Assembly (NCBI RefSeq): GCF_000169455.1
Contig: NZ_AAYC01000002.1
Coordinates: forward strand, 248,001-312,000
From: Roseobacter sp. SK209-2-6
GTDB lineage: Bacteria > Pseudomonadota > Alphaproteobacteria > Rhodobacterales > Rhodobacteraceae
Direction: 5' to 3'
DNA: 64,000 bases
Below the pieces are notes generated by a model. That model made no database searches. It was not told the origin of the DNA and saw only the letters and a list, made by a program, of their open reading frames with translations. Below, in pieces: positions 1 through 9,693 of the stretch; position 1 is the first letter of the stretch; the number at the start of each line of letters is the position of its first letter. Made by a program: the position numbers and the translations under genes.

Positions 1-70
1 TCAACCATGCAAGATCGAGCAGCGCGGACATTAGGGCGGGGATCCCTGTCTGGCAAGCCTCAGGTGAAGG
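1..70. other. left edge, no gene recognised
   Basis: This short stretch lies beyond the gyrA terminator. No open frame in it resembles a known protein. It could be the edge of a neighbouring gene, but too little is present to say. Confidence 0.3.
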
Positions 71-103
71 ACAAAAAACGCCGCCCGGTTGGGGCGGCGT
101 TCT
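71..103 (-). terminator. Rho-independent terminator of gyrA
   Basis: A 10-bp perfect stem (77-86 with 92-101, AACGCCGCCC arm) with a 5-nt loop is followed, reading on the minus strand, by a T-run (73-78 as A's on the plus strand). It sits about 30 bases past the gyrA stop, so it most likely ends the gyrA transcript. Confidence 0.85.
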
Positions 104-129
104 TGATCGACTGAAAGAAGGTAGAAGAG

Positions 130-2856
130 TTATTCTTCTGCGGCGCCTTCTTCTTCGTCACCGTTTTCCGCGATCCAGGCGACAGAGACGACTTCTTCAC
201 CTTTACCGGTGTTGAACACTCGTACACCGCCGGCAGAGCGAGACCGGAAGGAGATGCCATCAACCGGGACCCGGATCGACTGGCCTTTGGAAGTGGCCAG
301 CATGATTTGGTCCTCCAGCGTGACCGGGAAGGTCGCCACAATCTCGCCGCCCTTCATGGCGCCAACACCCTGTCCACCGCGACCGCTGACACGATAGTCA
401 TGAGCAGAGGTCAGGTTGCCCGCGCCAGCCTTGTTGATTGTCACCAGCAGATCATTTGCCGCCAGCATTTCCTGATAGCGATCTTCGCTGAGGGCACCTT
501 CGTTCTCTTCGGATGTTTCCTCATCTGAGACATCATTGCCAAGCTCGCCACGGAACCTTTTGATAAAGGCGCTACGCTCCCAGGGTTCGGCGTCAAAGTG
601 GCGCACAACGGACATCGAGACAACTTCGGCCCCATCGCCCAGTTTGATGCCGCGGACACCCACCGAATTGCGGCTGTTGAAGACGCGAACTTCGGTAGTA
701 GGGAAGCGGATGGCGCGGCCGGTATTGGTGACCAGCATGACATCATCTTCTTCAGAACAGATGCGTGCATTGATCAGCTTGGTCTCCGCGTGCTCCTCTT
801 CGAACTTCATCGCAATCTTGCCGTTGGATTTCACGTTTGTGAAGTCTGACAGACGGTTACGGCGCACAGTTCCAGCGGATGTGGCAAAAACAATTTGCAG
901 ATCCGCCCATTCGTTGTCTGGCCGGTCAACAGGCATGATTGCCGCGATGGAGACACCGGTTGGGATTGGCAAAATATTGACAATGGCCTTACCCTTGCCG
1001 GTTCTGCCAGATTGCGGCAAGCGCCAGGTCTTCAGTTTGTAGACCATTCCGTCGGTGGTGAAGAAAAGGAGCTGCGTGTGGGTATTGGCCACAAATAGGT
1101 TTGTGACAACATCCTCTTCCTTGGTCTGCATACCTGACAGACCTTTGCCGCCGCGTTTCTGCGCGCGGAAATCAGCGAGAGGCGTACGTTTGATGTAGCC
1201 ACCGGAGGTCACGGTGACGACCATATCCTCGCGCTCGATCAGGTCTTCGTCTTCCATGTCGCCGGACCAATCGACAATCTCGGTACGGCGAGGCACGGCA
1301 AACTGTTCCCGAACTTCGCGCAGCTCATCAGCAATGATGCTCATGATACGTTCGCGAGAGGACAGAATATCAAGGTATTCCTTGATCTTGGCTGCCAGTT
1401 CTTCAAGTTCGTCAGTGACTTCCTTGACGCCGATTTGCGTCAGGCGCTGGAGGCGAAGTTCCAGGATGGCGCGGGCTTGAGTTTCGGACAGATTATAGGT
1501 TGCGTCCTCATTCATCTTATGGGTCGGATCATCGATCAGCTGAATGTAACCGGCGATGTCAGAGGCCGGCCAGCGACGGGTCATCAGCTTTTGACGCGCT
1601 TCTGCAGCATCGGCAGAAGAGCGGATGGTCGCGACCACCTCGTCGACATTGGAGACGGCAACAGCCAAGCCACAGAGAATGTGACTGCGTTCACGCGCCT
1701 TGCGCAAGAGGTAGGCCGTCCGGCGCGCCACCACATCTTCACGAAAATCGATGAAAGAGGTGAGGAAACGGCGCAGCGTTAGCTGCTCGGGGCGACCACC
1801 ATTCAGGGCCAGCATGTTGCAGCCAAAGGAGGTCTGCATCGGCGAGAAACGAAAGAGCTGGTTCAGAACCACCTCTGGTGTGGCGTCACGTTTCAACTCC
1901 ACCACAACGCGGACACCGTTGCGGTCGGATTCATCCTGAACATGAGAAACGCCTTCGATACGCTTTTCGCGCACCTGTTCGGCGATCTTTTCGATCATCG
2001 AGGCCTTGTTGACCTGATAAGGAATCTCATCCACAACAATGGCGTAGCGATCTTTCCTAATCTCTTCGACGCGCGTTTTCGACCGGATAATGACACTGCC
2101 GCGTCCCTCCAGATAGGCTTTGCGCGCACCGGAACGACCCAGCATGACACCACCTGTCGGAAAGTCGGGGCCAGGAACATATTCGATCAGCTGTTCGCTG
2201 GTCAGATCCGGGTCGTCTATCAAGGCAAGAGTGGCATCCACAACCTCACCCAAGTTGTGTGGTGGAATGTTGGTTGCCATACCAACGGCAATACCGCCAG
2301 CACCATTGACCAGCATATTCGGAAAGCGGGCAGGGAGGACCGTTGGCTCCTGGTCTTTGCCATCGTAGTTGTCCTGGAAGTCGACCGTCTCTTTGTCGAT
2401 ATCCGACAGCATGAAGGCAGCGGGCTTGTCCATACGCACTTCTGTGTAGCGCATCGCAGCCGGGTTATCGCCATCCATCGAGCCAAAGTTGCCCTGACCA
2501 TCGAGGAGCGGCAAAGACATGGAGAAATCCTGCGCCATCCGGACCAGAGCGTCATAGATCGCGCTGTCACCATGGGGGTGATACTTACCCATGACATCGC
2601 CAACTGGACGTGCCGACTTTCGATAGGATTTATCATGGCTGTTGCCGGTCTCATGCATCGCATAAAGAATGCGGCGATGAACCGGTTTCAAACCGTCGCG
2701 CAGGTCCGGAATGGCCCGGCTGACGATGACGGACATCGCGTAGTCCAGGTATGAGGTCCGCATCTCTGCTTCGATGGAAACAGTAGGACCATCATATGCA
2801 GGACGCTGAGGAGGTGTTTCTTCAGCGTTTTCAGGAGTTTCCGGCGTATCTGTCAC
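130..2856 (-). CDS. gyrA: DNA gyrase subunit A
   Basis: Breakage-reunion subunit of DNA gyrase, which with GyrB introduces negative supercoils using ATP. The 908-residue protein has the winged-helix/tower domain first. The active-site tyrosine is Y137 in AMRYTEV, and the quinolone-resistance region [10 protein letters not shown] keeps Ser98 and Asp102, the positions equivalent to E. coli S83 and D87, so it looks drug-sensitive in type. A GyrA-box (QKRGGKG) opens the C-terminal beta-pinwheel. An acidic insert (around [10 protein letters not shown]) lengthens the C-terminal domain; I know such inserts from rhodobacterial GyrA. The start is GTG at 2856, chosen because it opens the conserved N-terminal extension; its ribosome site is weak. 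Transcribed alone, with its own terminator. Confidence 0.98.
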   Translation of the reverse strand: MTDTPETPENAEETPPQRPAYDGPTVSIEAEMRTSYLDYAMSVIVSRAIPDLRDGLKPVHRRILYAMHETGNSHDKSYRKSARPVGDVMGKYHPHGDSAIYDALVRMAQDFSMSLPLLDGQGNFGSMDGDNPAAMRYTEVRMDKPAAFMLSDIDKETVDFQDNYDGKDQEPTVLPARFPNMLVNGAGGIAVGMATNIPPHNLGEVVDATLALIDDPDLTSEQLIEYVPGPDFPTGGVMLGRSGARKAYLEGRGSVIIRSKTRVEEIRKDRYAIVVDEIPYQVNKASMIEKIAEQVREKRIEGVSHVQDESDRNGVRVVVELKRDATPEVVLNQLFRFSPMQTSFGCNMLALNGGRPEQLTLRRFLTSFIDFREDVVARRTAYLLRKARERSHILCGLAVAVSNVDEVVATIRSSADAAEARQKLMTRRWPASDIAGYIQLIDDPTHKMNEDATYNLSETQARAILELRLQRLTQIGVKEVTDELEELAAKIKEYLDILSSRERIMSIIADELREVREQFAVPRRTEIVDWSGDMEDEDLIEREDMVVTVTSGGYIKRTPLADFRAQKRGGKGLSGMQTKEEDVVTNLFVANTHTQLLFFTTDGMVYKLKTWRLPQSGRTGKGKAIVNILPIPTGVSIAAIMPVDRPDNEWADLQIVFATSAGTVRRNRLSDFTNVKSNGKIAMKFEEEHAETKLINARICSEEDDVMLVTNTGRAIRFPTTEVRVFNSRNSVGVRGIKLGDGAEVVSMSVVRHFDAEPWERSAFIKRFRGELGNDVSDEETSEENEGALSEDRYQEMLAANDLLVTINKAGAGNLTSAHDYRVSGRGGQGVGAMKGGEIVATFPVTLEDQIMLATSKGQSIRVPVDGISFRSRSAGGVRVFNTGKGEEVVSVAWIAENGDEEEGAAEE

Positions 2857-3039
2857 GTTGGCTGCCCGATCTTTTCTTTGGGTCTATATCTTGTGGATGC
2901 ACCATATCAGAGAGCGCATATAAGGTGCAAGCAAGCAGCTCTCATTGCTGTGATTTCACTGGAAAAATCACTTTTCGCAGGACGTTAACCTCTTGCGGGC
3001 TATGGTTTTCTTATGGGGGCTCTCGAATGGAGGTCGCAA
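2857..3039. promoter_or_regulatory. divergent promoter region gyrA / usg
   Basis: This 183-bp AT-richer gap separates the divergent starts of gyrA (minus) and usg (plus) and must hold the promoters for both. I see no convincing consensus -35/-10 pair or operator and define the site only by position. Confidence 0.4.
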
Positions 3040-3309
3040 ATGGAGATGAGCGAAACAGAAATGATGCTCAAAGGCTATGGGCTGACGACGGCAGAATTTA
3101 CCTATCACATGCCCGATTTCACCCATGTGCTAAACACCTATGTCTGGCAAGACTATGATTTGGCGCCAGATCACCCGCGCTTGTTTGAGTTTATTGAATT
3201 CTGGCAGCGAGAATTGGACGGCCCGCTGCATTCTGTCCGGTTTAGCCATAGAAAAATGGTCAGCGCCGGTGAATGGCGACAAGTCAAAGGCGTCTTTCAC
3301 CTAAACTAG
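3040..3309 (+). CDS. Usg-like family protein
   Basis: Small 89-residue protein of the Usg-like family, named after a gene near the trp operon of some bacteria; its function is unknown. Recognisable are an N-terminal MLKGYGLTTAEFTYHMPD segment and a basic C-terminal part (HSVRFSHRKMVSAGEWR). Compact and soluble, with no signal peptide. I chose the ATG at 3040 because GGAGG lies about 7 bases upstream; an upstream ATG at 3013 would add nine residues without a better site. It converges on the radical SAM gene with only 10 bases between the stop codons. Confidence 0.85.
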   Translation: MEMSETEMMLKGYGLTTAEFTYHMPDFTHVLNTYVWQDYDLAPDHPRLFEFIEFWQRELDGPLHSVRFSHRKMVSAGEWRQVKGVFHLN

Positions 3310-3319
3310 TTACACACTG

Positions 3320-4267
3320 CTAGGCAGAGCAACTGGCCCCGCCAAGAACACAGAACTTGGCACAATGCGGATGGTTGAGACGAACAGACTTTTCGGCCTC
3401 ACGCAGGGTTGCCCCCAGCTCAAACTCAGGCGAGTAGGGGAGCAATGTACAGGCAAGGACAACCGGAGTCTTAGCGCCTTTGCGCTTTACCACCATGCGT
3501 GAAGAAGCACACATGACGTCATTGGGGGATTTGTTCAAAATACCCCAGCAGGCCGTTGTGATTTCCGGGACTTCGACCTCTTCGTCCATTTCGGGGAAAA
3601 GTACAGTTTGCGCAGGGGATTGAGCGTTGATATTAAAGCCATGTTCTTGAAACAACGCGGCAAACCCGCAACGGGAGGTGGCGTCATCCTCATCCCATAG
3701 GGTGCGCCCAGCCACTGCCAGCGCAACACCTAGATCTCGTAGCCAGATCATTCCTTCGATGGTCTTCTTAAAGCTCCCGACACCGCGCACCGCGTCATGC
3801 TTTGCTTCTGTATAGTGATCCAGAGAAACGCGCAGGGTCAGCTTGCCTGGATACTTTTGATGGAGGCGCTCCAATCCCGAGCGCATATGCTTGCGCATCA
3901 TAGGGCGCATCGCATTGGTCAAAATGAGCACGTCAAACCCACGCTCCAGGGCGCTCTCGGCCATCTCGATCATCTCGGGATTCATAAAGGGCTCACCACC
4001 GGTGAAGCCAATTTCACGGATGGGCCAGCACCGCTCTTCAATCTGATCCAGATACGACGACACTTCCGCGGCATTCAGATAGATCAGCGCATCATTTGTG
4101 GGAGAGCTGAGAATATAGCAATTCTCACACTCGATATTGCAGAGCGTTCCCGTATTGAACCAGAGCGTTTCAGGATTGCTGAGTGCGACAGAGGCACGTT
4201 CGCTGCCATCCGCTGTCACCTTACTGTTTTGGAATTTTCCCATATTGGCTTTGGGCAGATCTTTCAC
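3320..4267 (-). CDS. radical SAM protein with C-terminal cysteine cluster
   Basis: A 315-residue radical SAM enzyme of unknown substrate. The CX3CX2C motif that binds the SAM-cleaving 4Fe-4S cluster is at C43, C47 and C50 (CNIECENC), and the GGEPF SAM-binding motif is at residues 90-94. Beyond the barrel are six more cysteines (C240, C253, C273, C302, C306, C313), ending in a Gly-Ala-Ser-Cys tail. This looks like an auxiliary Fe-S site of SPASM/Twitch type, although the spacing is not one I can assign. No peptide precursor or partner gene is next to it. The start given is GTG at 4267; an in-frame ATG at 4243 is also possible. Function not known to me. Confidence 0.8.
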   Translation of the reverse strand: MKDLPKANMGKFQNSKVTADGSERASVALSNPETLWFNTGTLCNIECENCYILSSPTNDALIYLNAAEVSSYLDQIEERCWPIREIGFTGGEPFMNPEMIEMAESALERGFDVLILTNAMRPMMRKHMRSGLERLHQKYPGKLTLRVSLDHYTEAKHDAVRGVGSFKKTIEGMIWLRDLGVALAVAGRTLWDEDDATSRCGFAALFQEHGFNINAQSPAQTVLFPEMDEEVEVPEITTACWGILNKSPNDVMCASSRMVVKRKGAKTPVVLACTLLPYSPEFELGATLREAEKSVRLNHPHCAKFCVLGGASCSA

Positions 4268-4411
4268 GCGCTTGGCTTTCGGGCTGTTTCTTTCGCCAGA
4301 AGCTAGCGTATACTGCGCAAAAATGAAAAGCCGTTACCTGCGGTTATGACAGGGATGTGATGCTGTGGGGGTGGTCAAAGCTCCGGCATCAAGAGAGTAG
4401 GAAAATACGCT

Positions 4412-5887
4412 ATGGTAGCGCGCGTCATACCTGTCGATCCTTTTGATTTGGTGATTTTCGGGGCTACCGGGGATTTGGCCCTTAGGAAAATTCTGCCCGC
4501 GCTGTTCAAGCGTTTCTGCCGCGGTGGTTTTCCCAGTGGCGCGCGGATTATTGGTGCGGCCAGATCAGAGTTGGAGGAGGGCGCCTTTCAGGAGATTGTA
4601 GCCAAACGCCTGCGTGAAGACCTAGGCGAGCAATCCGTTGACCCCTCTAATCTAAAGAGATTTCTTTCTTTTCTGAGCTATGTTGCTCTGGATGGCTATG
4701 GCGATCTGGGCTGGGCGCAACTCACGGGTTTGCTGTCTATCTCCGCAAAGGACCGCGTCCGTGTGTTCTATTTCTCTGTCGGGCCAAAGCTTTTTGGTCC
4801 TCTTGCCGAAAGATTGCACCAACATGGTTTGCCACATGGTGAAACCCGTATCGTTGTTGAAAAGCCCTTTGGCCACGACCTGTCTTCGGCGAAAGAGCTG
4901 AACCGCACACTTGCGGGGCATTTTGACGAAGGGCAGATCTACCGGATCGACCATTATCTGGGAAAGGAAACGGTGCAAAACCTGATGGCGGTTCGCTTTG
5001 GCAATATGCTGTTCGAGCCGCTGTGGAACAGCCAATATGTGGACCATATTCAGATCACGGTTGCCGAGAGCCTGGGCGTTGCGGGCCGTGAGGAATACTA
5101 TGATCGCTCCGGCGCCATGCGTGATATGATGCAAAACCATCTCATGCAGCTTTTGTGTCTGATCGCGATGGAGCCGCCAGCCAAGTTTGACCCTGATGCA
5201 GTTCGGGATGAAAAACTAAAGGTAATCAGAGCCTTGGATCCTGTCGAACCCTACCACCTTGTTCGCGGTCAATATGTAGCACCGGCAAACAGTCCGCTAG
5301 ATGATCAGGACTATCGCAACACAGTACAAAACCCACGGTCGACAACCGAAAGCTATGTGGCCTTCAAGGCTCATATCAGCAACTGGAGATGGGCCGGAAC
5401 CCCGTTCTATCTTCGTACAGGTAAACGACTAAAAGCGCGCTCTTCGGTGATCAATGTCCTGTTCAAAGATGCACCGCATTCGATCTTTGGTGAGGCCGCT
5501 GGACGTCATGCCAATCACCTTAAGATCAGGTTGCAACCAAATGAAGGCATTACACTAAGTGTGACCATCAAAGAACCTGGACCCGGTGGAATGCGGTTGA
5601 TTGACGTACCTCTGGATATGAGTTTTGCTGAAGCGCTTGGGCCAGAGGCGAGCGATCCTCCGGATGCCTATGAGCGCTTGATCATGGATGTTGTCAGAGG
5701 CAACCAGACGCTGTTCATGCGTGGTGATGAGGTCGAAGCGGCCTGGGCTTGGACGGACCCGATAATTGCGGGTTGGGAAGCACGTGGAGACGTGCCGAAA
5801 CCCTATGAAAGCGGGACCGCGGGTCCAGGTGATGCAGATGTTCTGATGCGGCGAGACCGCCGTGAGTGGAGAGGAATAAATCCATGA
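4412..5887 (+). CDS. zwf: glucose-6-phosphate 1-dehydrogenase
   Basis: Oxidises glucose-6-phosphate to 6-phosphogluconolactone with NAD(P)+, the entry to the Entner-Doudoroff and oxidative pentose phosphate routes; cytoplasmic. The 491-residue protein has the N-terminal nucleotide-binding GATGDLA motif (residues 17-23) and the signature active-site motif RIDHYLGKE (178-186) with catalytic His181. Length is normal for the family. A purine-rich AGTAGGA site precedes the ATG. It overlaps pgl by four bases (ATGA), so the two are translationally coupled. Roseobacters usually use these enzymes for the Entner-Doudoroff pathway. Confidence 0.97.
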   Translation: MVARVIPVDPFDLVIFGATGDLALRKILPALFKRFCRGGFPSGARIIGAARSELEEGAFQEIVAKRLREDLGEQSVDPSNLKRFLSFLSYVALDGYGDLGWAQLTGLLSISAKDRVRVFYFSVGPKLFGPLAERLHQHGLPHGETRIVVEKPFGHDLSSAKELNRTLAGHFDEGQIYRIDHYLGKETVQNLMAVRFGNMLFEPLWNSQYVDHIQITVAESLGVAGREEYYDRSGAMRDMMQNHLMQLLCLIAMEPPAKFDPDAVRDEKLKVIRALDPVEPYHLVRGQYVAPANSPLDDQDYRNTVQNPRSTTESYVAFKAHISNWRWAGTPFYLRTGKRLKARSSVINVLFKDAPHSIFGEAAGRHANHLKIRLQPNEGITLSVTIKEPGPGGMRLIDVPLDMSFAEALGPEASDPPDAYERLIMDVVRGNQTLFMRGDEVEAAWAWTDPIIAGWEARGDVPKPYESGTAGPGDADVLMRRDRREWRGINP

Positions 5888-6555
5888 TTTTTAATGAATA
5901 TCCTGACAGGGATATGCTTGCAATCGAAGTGGCAAGCGAAATCGCCGGGGATTTGGAAACCCATCTTTTGCACCACGATGGCGCCTCCTTGGCCGTTGCC
6001 GGGGGAACCACTCCTGCACCTATTTTCGATGACCTCTGTGCGGCCGATATCGCCTGGGATCGGGTCAATGTGCTGGCAACCGATGAGCGCTGGGTTGCAA
6101 GTGACAATGAACGGTCGAATGCGCGCATGATCCGAGAACGTCTGATGACAGATCGGGCAAAAGAAGCGCGTTTTATTCCGTTCCATGTTCCCGCACGTGA
6201 ACCAGCTGATGTATTGGCGGAATTGGAAGCGCAAATCGCCCCGCAACTGCCTCTATCTGTTCTGCTTTTGGGAATGGGGGAAGACATGCATACGGCTTCC
6301 TTGTTTCCCGGTGCCGAAGGTTTGACGGAGGCACTGGGGAGAAAGGCACCAATTCTGGCAGTTTTCCACCCAAGCAGCCAGCCTGAAGCACGTCTCAGTT
6401 TAACGGCACGAATTTTGGATGGGGCTTTGGCCAAACATCTGGTCATCTATGGACAGGCCAAAAAAGACGCTTTGGATAGAGCGATGTCCTTGCCACCGGA
6501 GCAGGCTCCGATCCAGGCGGTCCTGTCTGAGGCAACCATCCATTGGGCTCCATAA
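5884..6555 (+). CDS. pgl: 6-phosphogluconolactonase
   Basis: Hydrolyses 6-phosphogluconolactone made by Zwf to 6-phosphogluconate. The 223-residue protein belongs to the glucosamine-6-phosphate isomerase/6-phosphogluconolactonase family. It has the sugar-phosphate-binding VAGGTTPAPIFDDL region, the TDERWVASDNERSN motif, and LLLGMGEDMHTASLFPG, where the Asp/His residues act in catalysis. The start at 5884 overlaps the zwf stop and has a GGAGAGGAA site; a start at 5866 would only lengthen the overlap. In related genomes a pgi gene often follows, but here a 220-bp gap and an SDR gene come next. Confidence 0.95.
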   Translation: MIFNEYPDRDMLAIEVASEIAGDLETHLLHHDGASLAVAGGTTPAPIFDDLCAADIAWDRVNVLATDERWVASDNERSNARMIRERLMTDRAKEARFIPFHVPAREPADVLAELEAQIAPQLPLSVLLLGMGEDMHTASLFPGAEGLTEALGRKAPILAVFHPSSQPEARLSLTARILDGALAKHLVIYGQAKKDALDRAMSLPPEQAPIQAVLSEATIHWAP

Positions 6556-6776
6556 CCGATTGTGAAAAGAAGAAAGTTCGGAAGAGCCTTGTTTCCTATT
6601 AGTTAGCCCATGGTTTTCTAGTAGGAGTCGCCCTTCAGGGTAGCTCGCTTCCGGATACCCAGAAATAACCTGTAATCAATATTATGTTAAAAAAAGTTCC
6701 GTTCCGTCACCTGGGATTGGCAGTGTTTCCGGATCTGAATACCCTAAAATCTGTTGGAAACCAGAGGAACGAGCCG

Positions 6777-7541
6777 ATGAACCTTCAAGGAAGTTGCGTT
6801 GTTGTAACTGGCGCCGCAAGTGGTATCGGAAGAGCACTGGCGATTGCTTTGAAATCTCATGGGGCTGATCAGGTTGTTTGTGCTGACATTGACCTAGTCG
6901 GCGCGCAAACAACTGCTGACCAGATCGCGGGCACTGCTCTACAGATGGATGCTTCTGAAGAAGAAAGCATCAAGCATCTGATCGAGCATGTTGAGCGAGA
7001 AATTGCACCGATTGATCTCTTTTGTTCCAATGCCGGGATTTTGACCATGGGTGGTGTTGAGATCTCCAATGAGGATTGGCAACGAACTTGGGACATCAAT
7101 GTTATGTCCCATGTCTGGGCTGCGCGTCATGTGGTTCCTAGGATGCTCGAACGTGGCGAAGGATATCTGCTGAATACAGCTTCTGCAGCTGGTCTTTTGA
7201 ACCAAATTGGTGCGGCTCCTTATGGTGTGACCAAACACGCTGCCGTGGGTTTTGCTGAATGGCTGGCGATTACCTATGGTGACAAAGGGATTGGTGTCTC
7301 GGTGCTATGTCCACAGGCCGTCCGGTCTGAAATGACCCGCGGGTTCGAAGATAGCGTGGCAAGTTTGGATGGATTGCTTGAGCCGGAAACCGTTGCAGAT
7401 TTCTGCATAACAGCTTTGAAAAACAATGATTTCCTGATCCTTCCACATCCGCAGGTCAAGGAGTATATGCAAATCAAAGCTGGAAGCTATGCGCGATGGA
7501 TTGCAGGTATGCAAAAACTGCGCGACCGCTTCATGGGCTGA
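6777..7541 (+). CDS. SDR family oxidoreductase
   Basis: Short-chain dehydrogenase/reductase of 254 residues with a classical layout: cofactor motif TGAASGIG (11-18), an adenine-pocket acidic residue near D37, the SNAG motif (84-87), and the active-site YGVTK (149-153) with upstream Ser136/138. The aspartate after the second strand favours NAD(H). The C-terminal segment (PHPQVKEYMQIKAGSYARWIAGM) resembles SDRs that neighbour acyl-CoA metabolism genes, but the substrate cannot be read from sequence. I start at 6777, which has AGAGGAA upstream; the longer frame from 6684 has an unconvincing N-terminus. Converges on the thioesterase gene. Confidence 0.85.
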   Translation: MNLQGSCVVVTGAASGIGRALAIALKSHGADQVVCADIDLVGAQTTADQIAGTALQMDASEEESIKHLIEHVEREIAPIDLFCSNAGILTMGGVEISNEDWQRTWDINVMSHVWAARHVVPRMLERGEGYLLNTASAAGLLNQIGAAPYGVTKHAAVGFAEWLAITYGDKGIGVSVLCPQAVRSEMTRGFEDSVASLDGLLEPETVADFCITALKNNDFLILPHPQVKEYMQIKAGSYARWIAGMQKLRDRFMG

Positions 7542-7589
7542 TTTCAGAATACCCTAACACGGTTTTGACCTGGCCGTTAAACCCTTTGA

Positions 7590-8453
7590 TCAATTGCGGA
7601 TCGGGCGCATCAGCCCTTCCTGGGATACGCTTGCAACCAGTTTGCCACTTTGTGTATAGATCGATCCGCGATTGAAGCCTCGACCGCCGCCAGCAAAGGG
7701 TGAGTCCATTGTGTAAAGGTGCCAATTCTGAAATTCGACCGGCGCGTGAAACCACATGGCATGGTCCAGACTTGCTGTCATTGCTTCTGGCTTGTACCAG
7801 GTCAACCCATGGGGCCGAAGTGCCGAACCTAATAGGCCAAAATCTGAGGCATAGGCCATCAGAACATGCTGCAGCTGTGGCCCAGCGTTTTTCGCAGCTT
7901 CCATTCTGATCCACATGTGATTGACATCGTTTGTTTTTTCAGGATCCAATGGGTCTCTTGGATTGATGTCACGAATTTCAAATGGCCGTTCCCGCGTAAA
8001 CTCGGCGCGCTGTGCCTCATGTATTATATGGGCCTGTTCCAAGTGAATTTCTTCACGTGACCTCAGCCCTTCCGGAGACGGAACATCCGGCATTTGATGC
8101 TGATGCGCCCATCCGGCTTCTTCTTTGTGAAAGGAAGCCGCGAGGTTGAGGATCTGACGCCCATTTTGCAATGCGATCACGCGGCGGGTGGTGAAACTTC
8201 CGCCATCCCGTGCCGGGTCTACTTCGTAGATAACCGGGCGCGCGGGATCGCCGGGACGGATAAAATAGGCATGCAATGAATGGCAAAGACGCCCCTCTAC
8301 CGTGGCATAGGCTGCAGCCAAGGCCTGAGCAATGACCTGTCCACCATAGATCCGTGTCGGGGTTTCGCCTCCAGACCCAATACCGCGGAAAAGATTGCGA
8401 TCTAGGTTCTCCAAGTCGAGGAGTTTCAATAGAACCTGTGCTGCATCTGTCAT
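7590..8453 (-). CDS. tesB: acyl-CoA thioesterase II
   Basis: Hydrolyses medium- and long-chain acyl-CoA to free acid and CoA. The 287-residue protein has the double hot-dog fold of TesB: the first repeat contains RIYGGQVIAQAL and HSLHAYFIRPGDP, the second SLDHAMWFHAP and the C-terminal FNRGSIYTQSGKLVASVSQEGLMR, which supply the Asp and Gln/Thr of the active site. Length matches the family. It is the last gene of the minus-strand acyl-CoA block, nine bases after the serine hydrolase stop codon, so it probably releases CoA or disposes of dead-end acyl-CoAs there. Confidence 0.93.
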   Translation of the reverse strand: MTDAAQVLLKLLDLENLDRNLFRGIGSGGETPTRIYGGQVIAQALAAAYATVEGRLCHSLHAYFIRPGDPARPVIYEVDPARDGGSFTTRRVIALQNGRQILNLAASFHKEEAGWAHQHQMPDVPSPEGLRSREEIHLEQAHIIHEAQRAEFTRERPFEIRDINPRDPLDPEKTNDVNHMWIRMEAAKNAGPQLQHVLMAYASDFGLLGSALRPHGLTWYKPEAMTASLDHAMWFHAPVEFQNWHLYTMDSPFAGGGRGFNRGSIYTQSGKLVASVSQEGLMRPIRN

Positions 8454-8462
8454 TGGATTTTC

Positions 8463-9671
8463 CTAGGTCAATGCCGCCTGAACCAGGGCTTTGAGTTCCG
8501 CGCGTGAAGGATAGGTGCTGGACGGAGAGAGCTGTGTCAAGAAGACGACAGAAAGTTGCTCTACCGGGTCTATCCAAAAGAAGGTGGAGGCCATGCCGCC
8601 CCAACTGAAGTCCCCAATGGATCCAGGGCAACGCGCTCTGGCGGGATCCAGAACAACAGCCCCGCCTAAACCGAACCCCATGCCATCCATTGGTTGCTCG
8701 GCAAAACTCTGTGGACCCATGGATGAGATATCACCAGGCAGGTGATTTTTAGTCATGAATTCAATGGTTTTTGGTCCAATGAGGGAATCGGATCCCGCGC
8801 GCCCACCTCGCCGGATCAATTCTGCAAATTTCATGTAGTCATCAACGGTAGAAAGCAGGCCGCCACCGCCCGAAAACATATCGGTTTTCTCAAAAGGCGA
8901 AGTTCCATAGCTGTCCACCAAGCGAAGGCTGTCTTCACCATCGCGCGCAGTGTTGAGCGCCATCGCGTCACCGGCGAGAGGTGTATAAAGTGAAGCAAAC
9001 CTATTTCCGGCACCCTCGGGAACCGTGAAGGCGGTTTCCCTCATATCTAAGGGATCGAAGATTTGTTGTTGGAAAAAGGTGTCCAGCCCCTGCCCCGACA
9101 CGACCTCGATCACGCGACCAATCACATCTATCCCCACCGAATACTCCCAGCGGTAACCGGGCTGAAACGCTAAGGGAAAACCAGCAAGATGTGAGACCAT
9201 TTGGTCTAGAGGGCCTTGGTTTGGCTTGAAGAGCAAGTCCTCTTTGTCCATGGCTTCTGGCAGGACACCAGGGTTAAAAGGATAGCTTAATCCACTGGTA
9301 TGGGTGAGTAATTCATGCAGGGTTGGCGCTCTGCTGGCTTCTACCTGATCTATGCTTTCGGCCCCAGGAACCAGGGCCAGCATGTCAGAAAACTCAGGAA
9401 GGAACTCTGACACCGGGGCATCCAGATGAAACAATCCTTTTTCAGCGAGCATCATCAGAGCCATAGAGGTCACTGGCTTGGTCATCGAGTAAATTCTGAC
9501 CAGCGTATCCCGTTCAAACGGGAGATGCTCTTCTTGATTGCGTTCTCCGACAGAGTGGAAGAACACTTCCTCTCCCTCTTGCTTGATCAGCACAGAGCTG
9601 CCAGCATATTTCCTATTTTCAACATAGCTTTGCTGCCAATCTTTAATGTTGGCAAGACGGTTTAAATCCAC
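8463..9671 (-). CDS. beta-lactamase-family serine hydrolase
   Basis: A 402-residue serine hydrolase of the class C beta-lactamase/penicillin-binding-protein-like family (EstB/LACTB type). The catalytic SxxK is SMTK in RIYSMTKPVTSM near residue 85, and a Tyr motif (WEYSVGIDVIGR) follows at the expected distance. No signal peptide is apparent, so it is probably a cytoplasmic esterase and not an antibiotic resistance enzyme. The start is GTG at 9671, preceded by a strong GGAGGGG site. Its place among acyl-CoA genes suggests an ester or acyl substrate, but this is inference from context. Confidence 0.85.
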   Translation of the reverse strand: MDLNRLANIKDWQQSYVENRKYAGSSVLIKQEGEEVFFHSVGERNQEEHLPFERDTLVRIYSMTKPVTSMALMMLAEKGLFHLDAPVSEFLPEFSDMLALVPGAESIDQVEASRAPTLHELLTHTSGLSYPFNPGVLPEAMDKEDLLFKPNQGPLDQMVSHLAGFPLAFQPGYRWEYSVGIDVIGRVIEVVSGQGLDTFFQQQIFDPLDMRETAFTVPEGAGNRFASLYTPLAGDAMALNTARDGEDSLRLVDSYGTSPFEKTDMFSGGGGLLSTVDDYMKFAELIRRGGRAGSDSLIGPKTIEFMTKNHLPGDISSMGPQSFAEQPMDGMGFGLGGAVVLDPARARCPGSIGDFSWGGMASTFFWIDPVEQLSVVFLTQLSPSSTYPSRAELKALVQAALT

Positions 9672-9693
9672 ATTCCCCCCTCCAAGGCAAAGG

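Noticed and set aside
1942-2754. 270-codon open frame antisense to gyrA
   Set aside because: It lies wholly within gyrA, has no recognisable domain, and its codon pattern mirrors the GyrA frame.
8463-9671. Beta-lactamase resistance gene
   Set aside because: No signal peptide, and it sits inside a catabolic operon; the SxxK family contains many plain esterases.
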